From: Methylovirgula sp.
Lineage (GTDB): Bacteria > Pseudomonadota > Alphaproteobacteria > Rhizobiales > Beijerinckiaceae
DNA: 10,363 nt
NCBI GenBank assembly: GCA_030044485.1
Contig: JASHVQ010000007.1
Coordinates: forward strand, 1 to 10,363
Direction of reading: 5' to 3'
Shown: positions 1 to 6,606 of the stretch, piece after piece
Position numbering within the stretch: the first letter of the stretch is position 1
Layout: the number at the start of each line of letters is the position of its first letter
Made by a program: the position numbers and the translations under genes
The notes under the pieces: model-generated
The model's database searches: none
Told to the model about the DNA's origin: nothing
What the model saw: the letters and a program-made list of their open reading frames with translations, nothing else

Positions 1-337
1 CTTCGCCGGCCTCGGGTCCGGGCCTAGCTTCGCCCGATAGCCAAGTGCCGACGAAGGAAAGGACCACGTAATGTTGTCGGTTTTGCGCATCGCGCCCAGC
101 CTCGATCATTTCGACGGCGCGATTGAAGCCGACGATTTGGGCCTTGATGCCGACTTCCTCGTCGAGTTCGCGCAAGGCGGCCGCTTCGAGGCTCTCGCCC
201 GCCTCGACACGGCCGCCGGGAAGCGAGAATACGCCGTCGGACGGCGGTTTCGTCCGCGTCGCAACGAGCACGCGGCCGTCGCGGAAGACGGCTATGCTGA
301 CGCCAAGGATCGGATGGGGCGGGTCGAAGTGCGTCAT
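1..337 (-). CDS. NUDIX hydrolase, 3' end outside the window
   Basis: Reading leftward from ATG at 337, 112 codons are visible before the window edge, so the C-terminus is missing. The protein starts MTHFDPPHPILGVSIAVFRD and carries a complete Nudix box at about residues 43-65: GG-RVEAGE, then seven residues, RELDEEVGI. This fits G-x5-E-x7-RE-U-x-EE-x-G-U, the Mg2+-binding and catalytic helix that hydrolyses nucleoside diphosphates linked to another group. The substrate cannot be told from this box; ADP-ribose or nucleotide house-cleaning types are common in this setting. The gene begins 4 nt after the pdxH stop on the same strand, so the two are probably co-transcribed and translationally coupled; I see no strong Shine-Dalgarno of its own. 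The family call is firm, the specificity unknown. Confidence 0.92.
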   Translation of the reverse strand, partial: MTHFDPPHPILGVSIAVFRDGRVLVATRTKPPSDGVFSLPGGRVEAGESLEAAALRELDEEVGIKAQIVGFNRAVEMIEAGRDAQNRQHYVVLSFVGTWLSGEARPGPEAGE

Positions 338-341
338 CGAA

Positions 342-941
342 TCAGGGATAGAGCCGCTGCTTTTCCCATGTGCCTTCGGGGCTCGGGCGAAAGAACCTGA
401 TGCGGTCGTGAAGGCGGAAAGCGCCTTGCGACCAGAATTCTATCTCGACCGGCTTGATGCGATAGCCGATCCAATGCGGCGGGCGCGGAACGCCGCTCAG
501 GGCGAATTTGGCGGCGTATTTCGCGACCGCGGCTTCAAGCGCCATGCGGCTTTGGAGCGGCCGCGACTGTTGGCTCGCCCAGGCCCCGATGCGGCTTTGC
601 AAGTCGCGGGTGCCGAAATAGGCATCGGCCACGGCGTCGCCGACGATCTCCACCGGGCCGCGGATGCGCACCTGGCGGTTGAGCGATTTCCAATAAAAAA
701 CCCCAGCCGCCTTCATATTGGCGGCCAATTGGCGCCCTTTTGCGCTGCCCGAATTGCTGTAGAAAACAAAGCCGTTGGCATCGAAGCCCTTGAGAAGTAC
801 CATTCTTGCGTCTGGCAGGCCTTGGGGGTCGGTCGTTGCCAGGGCCAGGGCATTCGGATCGCGCGGTTCGGCCTTTTCCGCCGCCGCGAGCCAGTCCGCA
901 AAGAGGGCGAAAGGTTCGTCGGCATCGGTAAAGTCATGCAC
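342..941 (-). CDS. pdxH: Pyridoxamine/pyridoxine 5'-phosphate oxidase
   Basis: This FMN-dependent cytosolic enzyme oxidises pyridoxine- or pyridoxamine-5'-phosphate to pyridoxal phosphate, the last or salvage step of vitamin B6 metabolism. The 199-residue product matches the family along its whole length: [11 protein letters not shown] (about 28-38), RMVLLKGFD (46-54) and [11 protein letters not shown] (59-69) in the FMN-binding half, [11 protein letters not shown] (85-95), IGAWASQQS (118-126), IEFW (167-170), the substrate-binding RLHDR (176-180) and the terminal RLYP. The chosen start is GTG at 941. The nearby ATG at 937 is in another frame, and no other usable start lies close upstream in frame. 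The N-terminus is short compared with the about 218-residue E. coli enzyme, as in many alphaproteobacteria. It is divergent from the lipoprotein gene at 1018 and leads directly into the NUDIX gene. Confidence 0.96.
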   Translation of the reverse strand: MHDFTDADEPFALFADWLAAAEKAEPRDPNALALATTDPQGLPDARMVLLKGFDANGFVFYSNSGSAKGRQLAANMKAAGVFYWKSLNRQVRIRGPVEIVGDAVADAYFGTRDLQSRIGAWASQQSRPLQSRMALEAAVAKYAAKFALSGVPRPPHWIGYRIKPVEIEFWSQGAFRLHDRIRFFRPSPEGTWEKQRLYP

Positions 942-1017
942 GGTTAATTCATCCCAGGATAGACTGAGCCGTGAGGGACGAGGGTTGAGCCTGTTGCCTT
1001 ATATAGGAAAAGACTGG

Positions 1018-1485
1018 GTGCTGGGAAAAGCCGGGCTTCCGGCAGCGCTTTCGTTTTGCGCCGCACTCGGTGCCTGCTCGGTCTCCATGCCCATGGGCTC
1101 TTTGATCGGCTCGCATGACGACGATCAAACCGCTTCGGTCGCCCAACCCGCGCAGCAAGGCGGCCAAACTCCTCAAGCCGCGATGGATCCCTCGCCCATT
1201 GCCGGATTGCAAAATGCCGATTGGCAGCAGGCGAAAATAGCCTTGGCAAGTGCGATGGACGGCGACGGCGACGGCGCCGCCGTTTCCTGGGATAATCCCA
1301 CCTCGGGCAACAAAGGCTCGTTCGTGGCGATCGGCGAAGCCTATTCGACCGACACGGGAACCTGCCGCGGCTTTCGGGCCGCCATCGATCGCACCGACGG
1401 CAACGATGCCCTGCAAGGCACCGCCTGCACCGACAAGCCCGGCGACTGGGTCATCACCGACGTAAAGCCCTGGAACAAGGGCTGA
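1018..1485 (+). CDS. Outer-membrane lipoprotein of the 17-kDa surface antigen (RT0821/Lpp0805-like) type
   Basis: Small exported protein of 155 residues if started at GTG 1018, which has AGGAAA (1005-1010) 7 nt upstream. A hydrophobic stretch (LPAALSFCAALGAC) ends in a lipobox LGAC with Cys20 as the lipidated residue. A Gln/Ala/Pro-rich linker follows (about 32-62), then a compact C-terminal domain (about 67-152) with WDNPTSGNKGS, GTCRGFR and LQGTACTDKPGDWVI. The pattern W-x-NP-x-[ST]G-x-x-G, CR-x-[FY] and GTAC-x-x-x-G-x-W is what I know from the 17-kDa surface-antigen domain of alphaproteobacteria; its molecular role is unknown. In-frame TTG codons at 985 and 994 are alternative starts and would lengthen the signal peptide by 11 or 8 residues. 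I recall such a gene often sitting next to pdxH in rhizobia, which supports the call. Confidence 0.72.
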   Translation: MLGKAGLPAALSFCAALGACSVSMPMGSLIGSHDDDQTASVAQPAQQGGQTPQAAMDPSPIAGLQNADWQQAKIALASAMDGDGDGAAVSWDNPTSGNKGSFVAIGEAYSTDTGTCRGFRAAIDRTDGNDALQGTACTDKPGDWVITDVKPWNKG

Positions 1486-1564
1486 GGCGGCCCGGCGCGC
1501 GTCAACGCTTTCGACCCGCGCAACATTGGCATTGATAGGCGCGCCAAAGCTTTGTAGCTTCGGC

Positions 1565-1733
1565 GGCGATGGTTCCCTTCGGGGATCAAAAGGGAACATG
1601 GTGAGGCTCGTAGAGCCAAGACCATGGCTGCCCCCGCAACTGTAAGCGGCGAGCCGCGCGTCATGACGCCACTGGGCAACCGGGAAGGCGGCGCAAGGCA
1701 AGGACCCGCGAGCCAGGAGACCTGCCATCGGCC
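1565..1733 (+). ncRNA. Cobalamin (AdoCbl) riboswitch aptamer upstream of btuB
   Basis: The signature elements appear in the right order. There is a P2 hairpin at 1571-1587 capped by a cUUCGg tetraloop, then AAAAGGGAAC (1588-1597). An extended P4/P5 arm has ATGGT (1598-1602) pairing with ACCAT (1621-1625), and inside it GGCTC (1605-1609) with GAGCC (1613-1617). CCCCCGCAACTGTAAGCGG (1631-1649) forms the P6 core. CCACTGGGCAACCGGGAAGGC lies at about 1669-1689. The B12 box AGCCAGGAGACCTGCC is at 1711-1726. CGATGG (1567-1572) and CCATCG (1725-1730) can close P1, sharing a few bases with P2. The family binds adenosyl- or methylcobalamin and represses the downstream gene. In 1486-1564 I see no gene and no clear terminator; TTGATA (1532-1537) and TAGCTT (1555-1560), 17 nt apart, are a weak promoter candidate that would start RNA near P1. 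Confidence 0.95.
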
Positions 1734-1774
1734 GTGGTCACGCGCGAACGCATCGGGCGGGGTGCACCGATGGA

Positions 1775-1838
1775 GGCGAAAGAATCCGCTTGGATTCGCT
1801 CGCCTTGGCTCGCGGTGACGTGTCACGTCGCCGCGAGG
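1775..1838 (+). promoter_or_regulatory. Probable riboswitch expression platform: two hairpins up to the btuB ribosome-binding site
   Basis: Between the aptamer and the btuB start lie two strong inverted repeats. The first joins GGCGA (1775-1779) and GAATCC (1782-1787) with GGATTC (1792-1797) and TCGCC (1800-1804) around a GCTT loop. The second is a 10-bp stem, CGCGGTGACG (1811-1820) with CGTCGCCGCG (1826-1835), with one G-U pair and loop TGTCA. It ends at the first G of the likely Shine-Dalgarno GAGG (1835-1838), 4 nt before ATG 1843. Neither hairpin is followed by a T-run, so control of translation initiation is more likely than intrinsic termination. Which hairpin switches with cobalamin is inference. 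Confidence 0.5.
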
Positions 1839-1842
1839 TTCC

Positions 1843-3831
1843 ATGTCTTACTTCAAGCCGCAGTCCGCCGGGCTTCGCCCGACGCTTGTCCTTCTTGCAG
1901 GCCTGATTTTCCTCTTGTCGCTGGCGCCCGCGCTGGCGCAGGTCGCCTCCGATCAAAACCAGCCGCTTCCGCAAATCGTCATCACGCCGACGCTCATCCC
2001 GACGCCGGAAAGTGAGGTCGCCAGCAGCATCACCGTCATCACCAGCGACGAAATGCAGGCCAAGCAGGAGCGCACCGTGCCGGATGCGCTTGCCGACGTG
2101 CCGGGGCTCAATGTCGTGCAGACCGGCGGTCCGGGGGGCACGACCTCCGTCTATATCCGCGGCGCCAACGCCAATCAGACGAAGGTCTATGTCGACGGCA
2201 TCGACGTCAGCGACCCGAGTTCTCCCGACGGTTCATTTGATTTCGGCCAGTTGCTGACTTCGGGCATCGACCGGATCGAGATCCTGCGCGGCCCGCAAAG
2301 CGGTCTTTACGGCTCGAGCGCCATCGGCGGGGTCATCAACATCATCACCAAGGCGGGCGATGGGCCGCCGCATGCCTATGGCATCTTGGAAGGCGGCTCG
2401 TTCGGAACGTTCAACCAATCGGCCGGCGTCAGCGGCTCGATCTCGCGCTTCAGCTATTCCTTCAACTTCGCGCATTTCAGCTCGCAGGATACGGACGTGA
2501 CGCCCGCCTATCTCATTCCTCCCGGCCGTCCGCTCAATCCCGACCAGTACGACAACCGCAGCCTTTCCTTGAAGCTCGGCGCGCAGATCACCGACAATTT
2601 CGATGTCGGGCTTGTCACCCACTACATCCAATCGAAGCTCTTTTCGACCAGCGACGATATTCTCGGCCCGGAAGCCTTGCAGAGCATCAACGGCAACAGC
2701 GAGCTTTTCACCCGCGGCTTCGGACATCTCGTCCTTTTCGACGGCAGGCTCGATCAGACGTTGGGCATCGCCTATACCGATTACAACCGCAGCTATCTGG
2801 ATCCGAATCCCGCCTCCGACGACTTCGACCTTTATAACGGCGACCGGGTGAAGATCGATTACCAGGGCAATCTCACGGTCTTGCCGGGCGAGGTCGCGAC
2901 GCTCGGGGCGCAGTATGAGAGGGATGAGATCGACGATCCCGACTCGCTGTCAGGCGGCGTGGTCAGTCCGGGTTTCTCGGCGGGCGTGACCGACGACGCT
3001 GTCTTCGGGCAGCTTCAGTCGAGCATCGGCCAGAGATTTTTCAACAGCGCCAATGTCCGCTTCGATCACAACGACCAGTTCGGCAATGCCGTAACTTATC
3101 GCGAGGCGCCGGCCATCCTTTTCCCCGAAACCGGCACGAAGCTGAAGGCGAGCCTCGGAACCGGCTTCAACGCGCCGAGCCTCGAAGAACTCTACGACAA
3201 TTTTCCCCCGTTCTTCTTCGCCAATCCCAATCTGCAGCCCGAGACGAGCATCGGCTACGACGCCGGTTTCGAGCAAAGTCTCCTCGCCGGAAAGGCCTCG
3301 TTCGGCGCAACCTATTTCCACAACAACATTCACAACCTCATCGAAATCGTCACCAACTCGGCCTTCGTCGGCACCTACGCCAATGTCGACGAGGCGACCA
3401 CGGAAGGCGCCGAGACTTTCGTCGCTTTGCATCCGTGGGAGCCGCTGACGCTGCGCGCGGACTACACCTATACATATGCGGAAGACGACACTATGGACGA
3501 GCCCTTGCTACGCCGGCCGCGCAACAAGGCGAGCCTCAGCGGCATCTGGCAGGTGACGAGCGCCGCGCAATTGAGCGCCACCGTGATCTATGTTGGGTCG
3601 TGGTTCGATAACAATCGCGACTTCACCAATCTCACGCCTATTCCCGTCTCCGGCTACGTGCTTGTGAATCTCGCGGCCTCCTACGATCTCGGCCACGGGT
3701 TCTCGGTTTTCGGACGCATCGATAATGCGCTGAACGTCCAATACCAGGACCCGCTCGGCTTCCAGCGTCCCGGGCTCGGCGTCTTCGGCGGGCTGCGCTA
3801 CGCCTTCGACGCGCCCGTCAAGAGCCCGTGA
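1843..3831 (+). CDS. btuB: TonB-dependent outer-membrane cobalamin receptor BtuB
   Basis: The 662-residue product is a TonB-dependent transporter: a 22-strand barrel with an N-terminal plug that takes cobalamin into the periplasm using proton-motive force relayed by TonB-ExbBD. A Sec signal peptide spans about 1-32 (LVLLAGLIFLLSLAPALA|Q). A TonB box IVITPT follows at 45-50, then the plug at about 58-170 with VPDALADVPGLNVVQ, SVYIRGANANQTKVYVDGI and RIEILRGPQSGLYGSSAIGG. The rest is barrel, including the late conserved FNAPSLEELYDNF and NPNLQPETS (residues about 443-467). The last barrel strand ends GGLRYAF, but seven further residues (DAPVKSP) follow, whereas most such proteins end on an aromatic residue. 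Substrate is assigned from the cobalamin riboswitch in its leader. The start is ATG 1843 with GAGG 4 nt upstream. E. coli BtuB is somewhat shorter (614 aa). Confidence 0.93.
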   Translation: MSYFKPQSAGLRPTLVLLAGLIFLLSLAPALAQVASDQNQPLPQIVITPTLIPTPESEVASSITVITSDEMQAKQERTVPDALADVPGLNVVQTGGPGGTTSVYIRGANANQTKVYVDGIDVSDPSSPDGSFDFGQLLTSGIDRIEILRGPQSGLYGSSAIGGVINIITKAGDGPPHAYGILEGGSFGTFNQSAGVSGSISRFSYSFNFAHFSSQDTDVTPAYLIPPGRPLNPDQYDNRSLSLKLGAQITDNFDVGLVTHYIQSKLFSTSDDILGPEALQSINGNSELFTRGFGHLVLFDGRLDQTLGIAYTDYNRSYLDPNPASDDFDLYNGDRVKIDYQGNLTVLPGEVATLGAQYERDEIDDPDSLSGGVVSPGFSAGVTDDAVFGQLQSSIGQRFFNSANVRFDHNDQFGNAVTYREAPAILFPETGTKLKASLGTGFNAPSLEELYDNFPPFFFANPNLQPETSIGYDAGFEQSLLAGKASFGATYFHNNIHNLIEIVTNSAFVGTYANVDEATTEGAETFVALHPWEPLTLRADYTYTYAEDDTMDEPLLRRPRNKASLSGIWQVTSAAQLSATVIYVGSWFDNNRDFTNLTPIPVSGYVLVNLAASYDLGHGFSVFGRIDNALNVQYQDPLGFQRPGLGVFGGLRYAFDAPVKSP

Positions 3832-3906
3832 ACCAATGTCCGACATGGGCACACGTTTACATCGGATGAAAGATTGGTAGATTCACGCTCAGCTCGGGAG
3901 ACTTAG

Positions 3907-4458
3907 ATGCAAAAGGACGCCTATTCCTTCGATTGGCCCCGGTTCATGTGGCTTGCCGGGCTCGTTGCGCTCAGCGTCGGCCTGAGCCTCGGCTTGGCTT
4001 GCGCCGTGCCGCTTGCCGCTTTCGCGGCCTTGGGCGCGCTGACGATGCGCCGGCGCGCGGCTTTGCTCTTCATCCTCGCCGTGGTCGCGGCCAACCAATG
4101 CGTCGGCTTCGCCCTGCTTCATTATCCCCTAAGCGCCGTGGTCTGGGTTCCGGCCTTCGCGCTGGTCGGCGCGTTTTCGGTCTTTGCCGCGGAATGGGCC
4201 TATCGCAGCACCGCATTCGCGCATCCATTTGCGGGCTATGCCGGCGTCTTCCTCGCGGCCTTCGCCGCTTATGAAGGCGGGTTTTTGGCGATCACCGTGC
4301 TTGCTTCGGGCGATTTTGCGCCCTATGCCGGCCCCGTTGTTTTGCGCGTCTTGGCGATCAATGCGGCGACCTTCGCCGGGCTTCTTATCGCCGCCCGTCT
4401 GGCCGCGGCGGTCGGCCTTGCGGGCACGGGCCGCAGATTGCACCAACGCGCCGCCTAA
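3907..4458 (+). CDS. Six-helix inner-membrane protein of the B12 cassette, possibly a BtuM/ECF S-component-like cobalamin transporter
   Basis: I cannot assign this 183-residue protein to a named family with certainty. It is strongly hydrophobic with about six predicted helices, near residues 13-31, 33-46, 51-71, 75-95, 107-132 and 139-168. A positive cluster MRRR (47-50) lies between helices 2 and 3, and the tail is basic (GRRLHQRAA). Size and helix number fit substrate-binding S components of ECF transporters. The motif ANQCVGFALLHYP (62-74) places Cys65 near the end of helix 3; another cysteine is Cys32. BtuM, a solitary S-component-like B12 transporter of proteobacteria, is known to use a conserved cysteine as cobalt ligand, so Cys65 is a tempting but unproven parallel. 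The gene starts 75 nt after btuB on the same strand with its own Shine-Dalgarno GGGAGA (3896-3901), so it is probably in the riboswitch-controlled transcript. A cobalt or other metal transporter is the main alternative. Confidence 0.6.
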   Translation: MQKDAYSFDWPRFMWLAGLVALSVGLSLGLACAVPLAAFAALGALTMRRRAALLFILAVVAANQCVGFALLHYPLSAVVWVPAFALVGAFSVFAAEWAYRSTAFAHPFAGYAGVFLAAFAAYEGGFLAITVLASGDFAPYAGPVVLRVLAINAATFAGLLIAARLAAAVGLAGTGRRLHQRAA

Positions 4459-4511
4459 TGGTCAGGCTTGCGTCTGCCCGGCCTGCACCCCACCTTGCCT
4501 GACGAGACATT

Positions 4512-4543
4512 GCGCCCGCGCCAAACCGGGCGGGCGCTCATTT
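4512..4543 (+). terminator. Possible weak terminator or leader hairpin before dnaJ
   Basis: GCGCCCGC (4512-4519) and GCGGGCGC (4530-4537) form a perfect 8-bp GC stem around a 10-nt loop, followed by TCATTT. It could end the B12 transcript. The T-run is short and interrupted, and the structure sits only 16 nt before the dnaJ-like ATG, so it could equally affect that gene's translation. The rest of 4459-4553 holds nothing else I recognise. Confidence 0.3.
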
Positions 4544-4553
4544 GGGCTCGAAG

Positions 4554-5507
4554 ATGCGCGATCCTTACACTGTGTTAGGCGTCTCCAAGACCGCGGACAT
4601 GGCGGAAATCAAGAAGGCCTACCGCAAGCTTGCCAAGAAATTTCATCCCGACCAGAGCAAGGATCCCAAGGCGAAGGACAAGTTCGCCGAGATAAGCGCG
4701 GCCTACGAGATTCTCGGCGACGAGAAGACGCGCGGTCAGTTCGATCGCGGCGAGATCGACGCCGAGGGCAAGCCGCGTTTCCAGGGTTTCGAGGGATTTG
4801 GCGCAGGCGCCGGGCCGGGCGGTTTCACGCGCCGCGCCGGGCCCGGCGGCTTCGAACATTTCGAATTTCGAACCGGGCCGGGCGGCGGCGGGTTCGAAGC
4901 CGGCGACCTGTTCAGCGAGCTTTTCGGCATGGGCGCCCAGCAACGGCGCGGCGGCGCGCAAAGCCGGCCCTTGCCGCGCGGCGAGGACATAACCGCGCAA
5001 ATCAGCGTGTCGTTGCGCGAGGCGGTGCAGGGCGGCAAGAGCCGGGTCGCGCTTCCGACCGGCAAGACGCTCGAAATCACAGTGCCGGCGGGCGTCGAAG
5101 ACGGCCAGCAGATCCGCCTCAAGGGGCAGGGGCAGCCAAGCCCGTTCGGCGGCGAGCCGGGCGATGCCATGGTGACCGTCAAGATCGCCAAGCACCCCTA
5201 TTTCCGCGTCGAGGGGCGGGATTTGCGCCTCGATTTGCCGGTGACGCTCAACGAAGCGGTGCTGGGCGGCAAAGTGAATGTTCCGACGCTCGATGGCCAG
5301 GTCGAGCTCAATGTCCCGGCTGGATCCAACGGCGGGCGCACGTTGCGCCTGCGCGGCAAGGGCCTGCCCAATCCCGGCGGAACGCCCGGCGATCTGCTTG
5401 TCACCTTGCGTATCGTTCTGCCTGACGAGACAGACTCCGATCTCGTCGAGCTCGCCCGCAAGTGGCAGAAAGAGAGGCCCTATAATCCGCGTCAGGACCT
5501 TGGATAG
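4554..5507 (+). CDS. DnaJ/CbpA-type Hsp40 co-chaperone without zinc finger
   Basis: J-domain protein of 317 residues that should deliver substrates to DnaK and stimulate its ATPase. The J domain (about 1-66) has the invariant HPD at 31-33 (KKFHPDQSKDP), preceded by the basic helix IKKAYRKLAKK. A Gly/Phe-rich linker (about 77-125) contains three GPGGF/GPGGGGF repeats. Two beta-sandwich substrate-binding domains follow at about 141-217 (DITAQISVSLREAVQGG, VPAGVEDGQQIRLKGQG) and 218-305 (LDLPVTLNEAVLGGKV, VPAGSNGGRTLRLRGKG). There are no CXXCXGXG repeats, so this is a type II (CbpA/DnaJB-like) protein rather than classical DnaJ. ATG 4554 (MRDPYTVLGV) is preferred because J domains commonly begin this way; an in-frame TTG at 4542 would add four residues. 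No good Shine-Dalgarno is seen for either. Confidence 0.92.
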   Translation: MRDPYTVLGVSKTADMAEIKKAYRKLAKKFHPDQSKDPKAKDKFAEISAAYEILGDEKTRGQFDRGEIDAEGKPRFQGFEGFGAGAGPGGFTRRAGPGGFEHFEFRTGPGGGGFEAGDLFSELFGMGAQQRRGGAQSRPLPRGEDITAQISVSLREAVQGGKSRVALPTGKTLEITVPAGVEDGQQIRLKGQGQPSPFGGEPGDAMVTVKIAKHPYFRVEGRDLRLDLPVTLNEAVLGGKVNVPTLDGQVELNVPAGSNGGRTLRLRGKGLPNPGGTPGDLLVTLRIVLPDETDSDLVELARKWQKERPYNPRQDLG

Positions 5508-5592
5508 TCTTCAGTCCTCATCACGCGAACGCAATCAACTGTTTAACGAATTGATCGCGCGGCCCTTGCCAAGCCGTGGAAGGAAGCCCCGT

Positions 5593-5688
5593 ATGGGCGG
5601 CACGGACTTGGCCAATCGATACATCCGGGTTAAACGCAAGGCGCGGCCGGCGCCCCCGGCGCGCGGCCCTGCCCAGGACCGAGCATGA
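5593..5688 (+). CDS. Putative 31-residue leader ORF overlapping the fabI start
   Basis: In the 177-nt gap before fabI, an ORF from ATG 5593 to TGA 5688 encodes a very basic peptide (MGGTDLANRYIRVKRKARPA, then a Pro/Ala/Arg-rich end). It is preceded by a good Shine-Dalgarno, GGAAGGAAG (5578-5586), 6 nt from the ATG. Its stop overlaps the fabI start as ATGA, the usual geometry of translational coupling. I recognise no homologue. The second half has the low-complexity look of chance GC-rich coding, so this may not be translated. Confidence 0.25.
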   Translation: MGGTDLANRYIRVKRKARPAPPARGPAQDRA

Positions 5689-6548
5689 CCCAGCCGGAGC
5701 GTGTTCCTGCCCCATCGACCCCTCCTGGCATTCTGGCCGGGCGGCGCGGCCTCGTCATGGGCACGGCCAACAACCGTTCGATTGCCTGGGGCATAGCCAA
5801 GGCGGCGCATGGGGCCGGCGCCAAGCTCGCCTTCACCTATCAGGGCGAGTCGCTCGAAAAGCGCGTGCGCCCTTTGGCCGAAGAACTCAACGCCCATGTC
5901 GTCGGCCATTGCGACGTGACCGATGCCTCGACCATCGACGCCGTCTTCCGCGAGATCGAGAGGCTTTGGGGAACGCTCGACTTCGTCGTCCATTGCGTCG
6001 CCTTCTCCGACCGCGAACAGCTGACCGGGCGCTATGTCGACACGACCGCGGACAATTTCTGCAATACGCTGCTCGTCTCCTGCTATTCCTTCACCGCGGT
6101 CGCGCAACGCGCCGAAAGGCTGATGACCGACGGCGGCGCGCTGTTGACCCTGACCTATTACGGCGCCGAGAAATGGATGCCGCATTACAACGTCATGGGC
6201 GTCGCCAAGGCGGCGCTCGAGGCGAGCGTGCGCTATCTGGCCGCCGATCTCGGCGAAAAGAACATCAGGGTCAACGCCATTTCCGCCGGGCCGATCAAGA
6301 CGCTCGCCGCCTCCGGCATCGGCGATTTCCGCTACATCCTCAAGTGGAACGAATATAACGCGCCGCTGCGGCGCTCGGTGTCGATTGAGGAAGTGGGCGA
6401 AAGCGCCGCCTTCCTTCTCTCGCCTCTGGCGCGCGGCATCACCGGCGAGATCATGCATGTCGATGCCGGCTATCATGTGGTCGGCATGAAGAATCCCGCG
6501 GCGCCCGACATGGCCGCGCTGGCCAAAGAATTGGGCAACAAGCCGTAA
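5685..6548 (+). CDS. fabI: Enoyl-[acyl-carrier-protein] reductase (NADH), FabI
   Basis: Short-chain dehydrogenase fold enzyme of 287 residues that reduces trans-2-enoyl-ACP, the last step of each elongation cycle of type II fatty-acid synthesis in the cytosol. The nucleotide-binding segment is GLVMGTANNRSIAWGIAKA (22-40). The catalytic region reads TYYGAEKWMPHYNVMGVAKAALE; by alignment from memory with E. coli FabI, Tyr158, Tyr168 and Lys175 correspond to Tyr146, Tyr156 and Lys163. NAISAGPIKTLAASGI (197-212) is the substrate-loop region, and the end HVDAGYHVVGMK is of rhizobial FabI type. The first about 16 residues (MTQPERVPAPSTPPG) are a proline-rich extension before the core. The start is ATG 5685 with AGGA (5675-5678) 6 nt upstream. 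The residue equivalent to E. coli Gly93 is Ala106. Confidence 0.97.
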   Translation: MTQPERVPAPSTPPGILAGRRGLVMGTANNRSIAWGIAKAAHGAGAKLAFTYQGESLEKRVRPLAEELNAHVVGHCDVTDASTIDAVFREIERLWGTLDFVVHCVAFSDREQLTGRYVDTTADNFCNTLLVSCYSFTAVAQRAERLMTDGGALLTLTYYGAEKWMPHYNVMGVAKAALEASVRYLAADLGEKNIRVNAISAGPIKTLAASGIGDFRYILKWNEYNAPLRRSVSIEEVGESAAFLLSPLARGITGEIMHVDAGYHVVGMKNPAAPDMAALAKELGNKP

Positions 6549-6606
6549 TTGTACGGCGCGCGCTTGGCCTCTTCCCAATCCATGCCGGCTGCCGCATCAT
6601 TGAGCC

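Noticed and set aside
1000..1005. TATATA as a promoter -10 element for the lipoprotein gene.
   Set aside because: No acceptable -35 lies 16-18 nt upstream, and the site is inside the coding region if an upstream TTG start is used.
1620..1739. Possible kissing-loop pairing of GACCA (1620-1624) with TGGTC (1735-1739) in the riboswitch.
   Set aside because: GACCA falls in the 3' strand of the P4 stem (ATGGT 1598-1602 with ACCAT 1621-1625), not in a loop, so a loop-loop contact there is unlikely and a 5-bp match is expected by chance.
4496..5432. 14-bp exact direct repeat TGCCTGACGAGACA at 4496-4509 and 5419-5432, flanking most of the dnaJ-like gene.
   Set aside because: One repeat of this length is close to chance in a 10-kb GC-rich window, the second copy lies inside intact coding sequence, and there are no other signs of a mobile unit or att site.
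5565..5596. Heat-shock sigma-32-like promoter (CTTGCC at 5565-5570, CCCGTAT at about 5588) before fabI.
   Set aside because: The -10 match is poor and the position overlaps a convincing Shine-Dalgarno; nothing else suggests heat-shock control of fabI.
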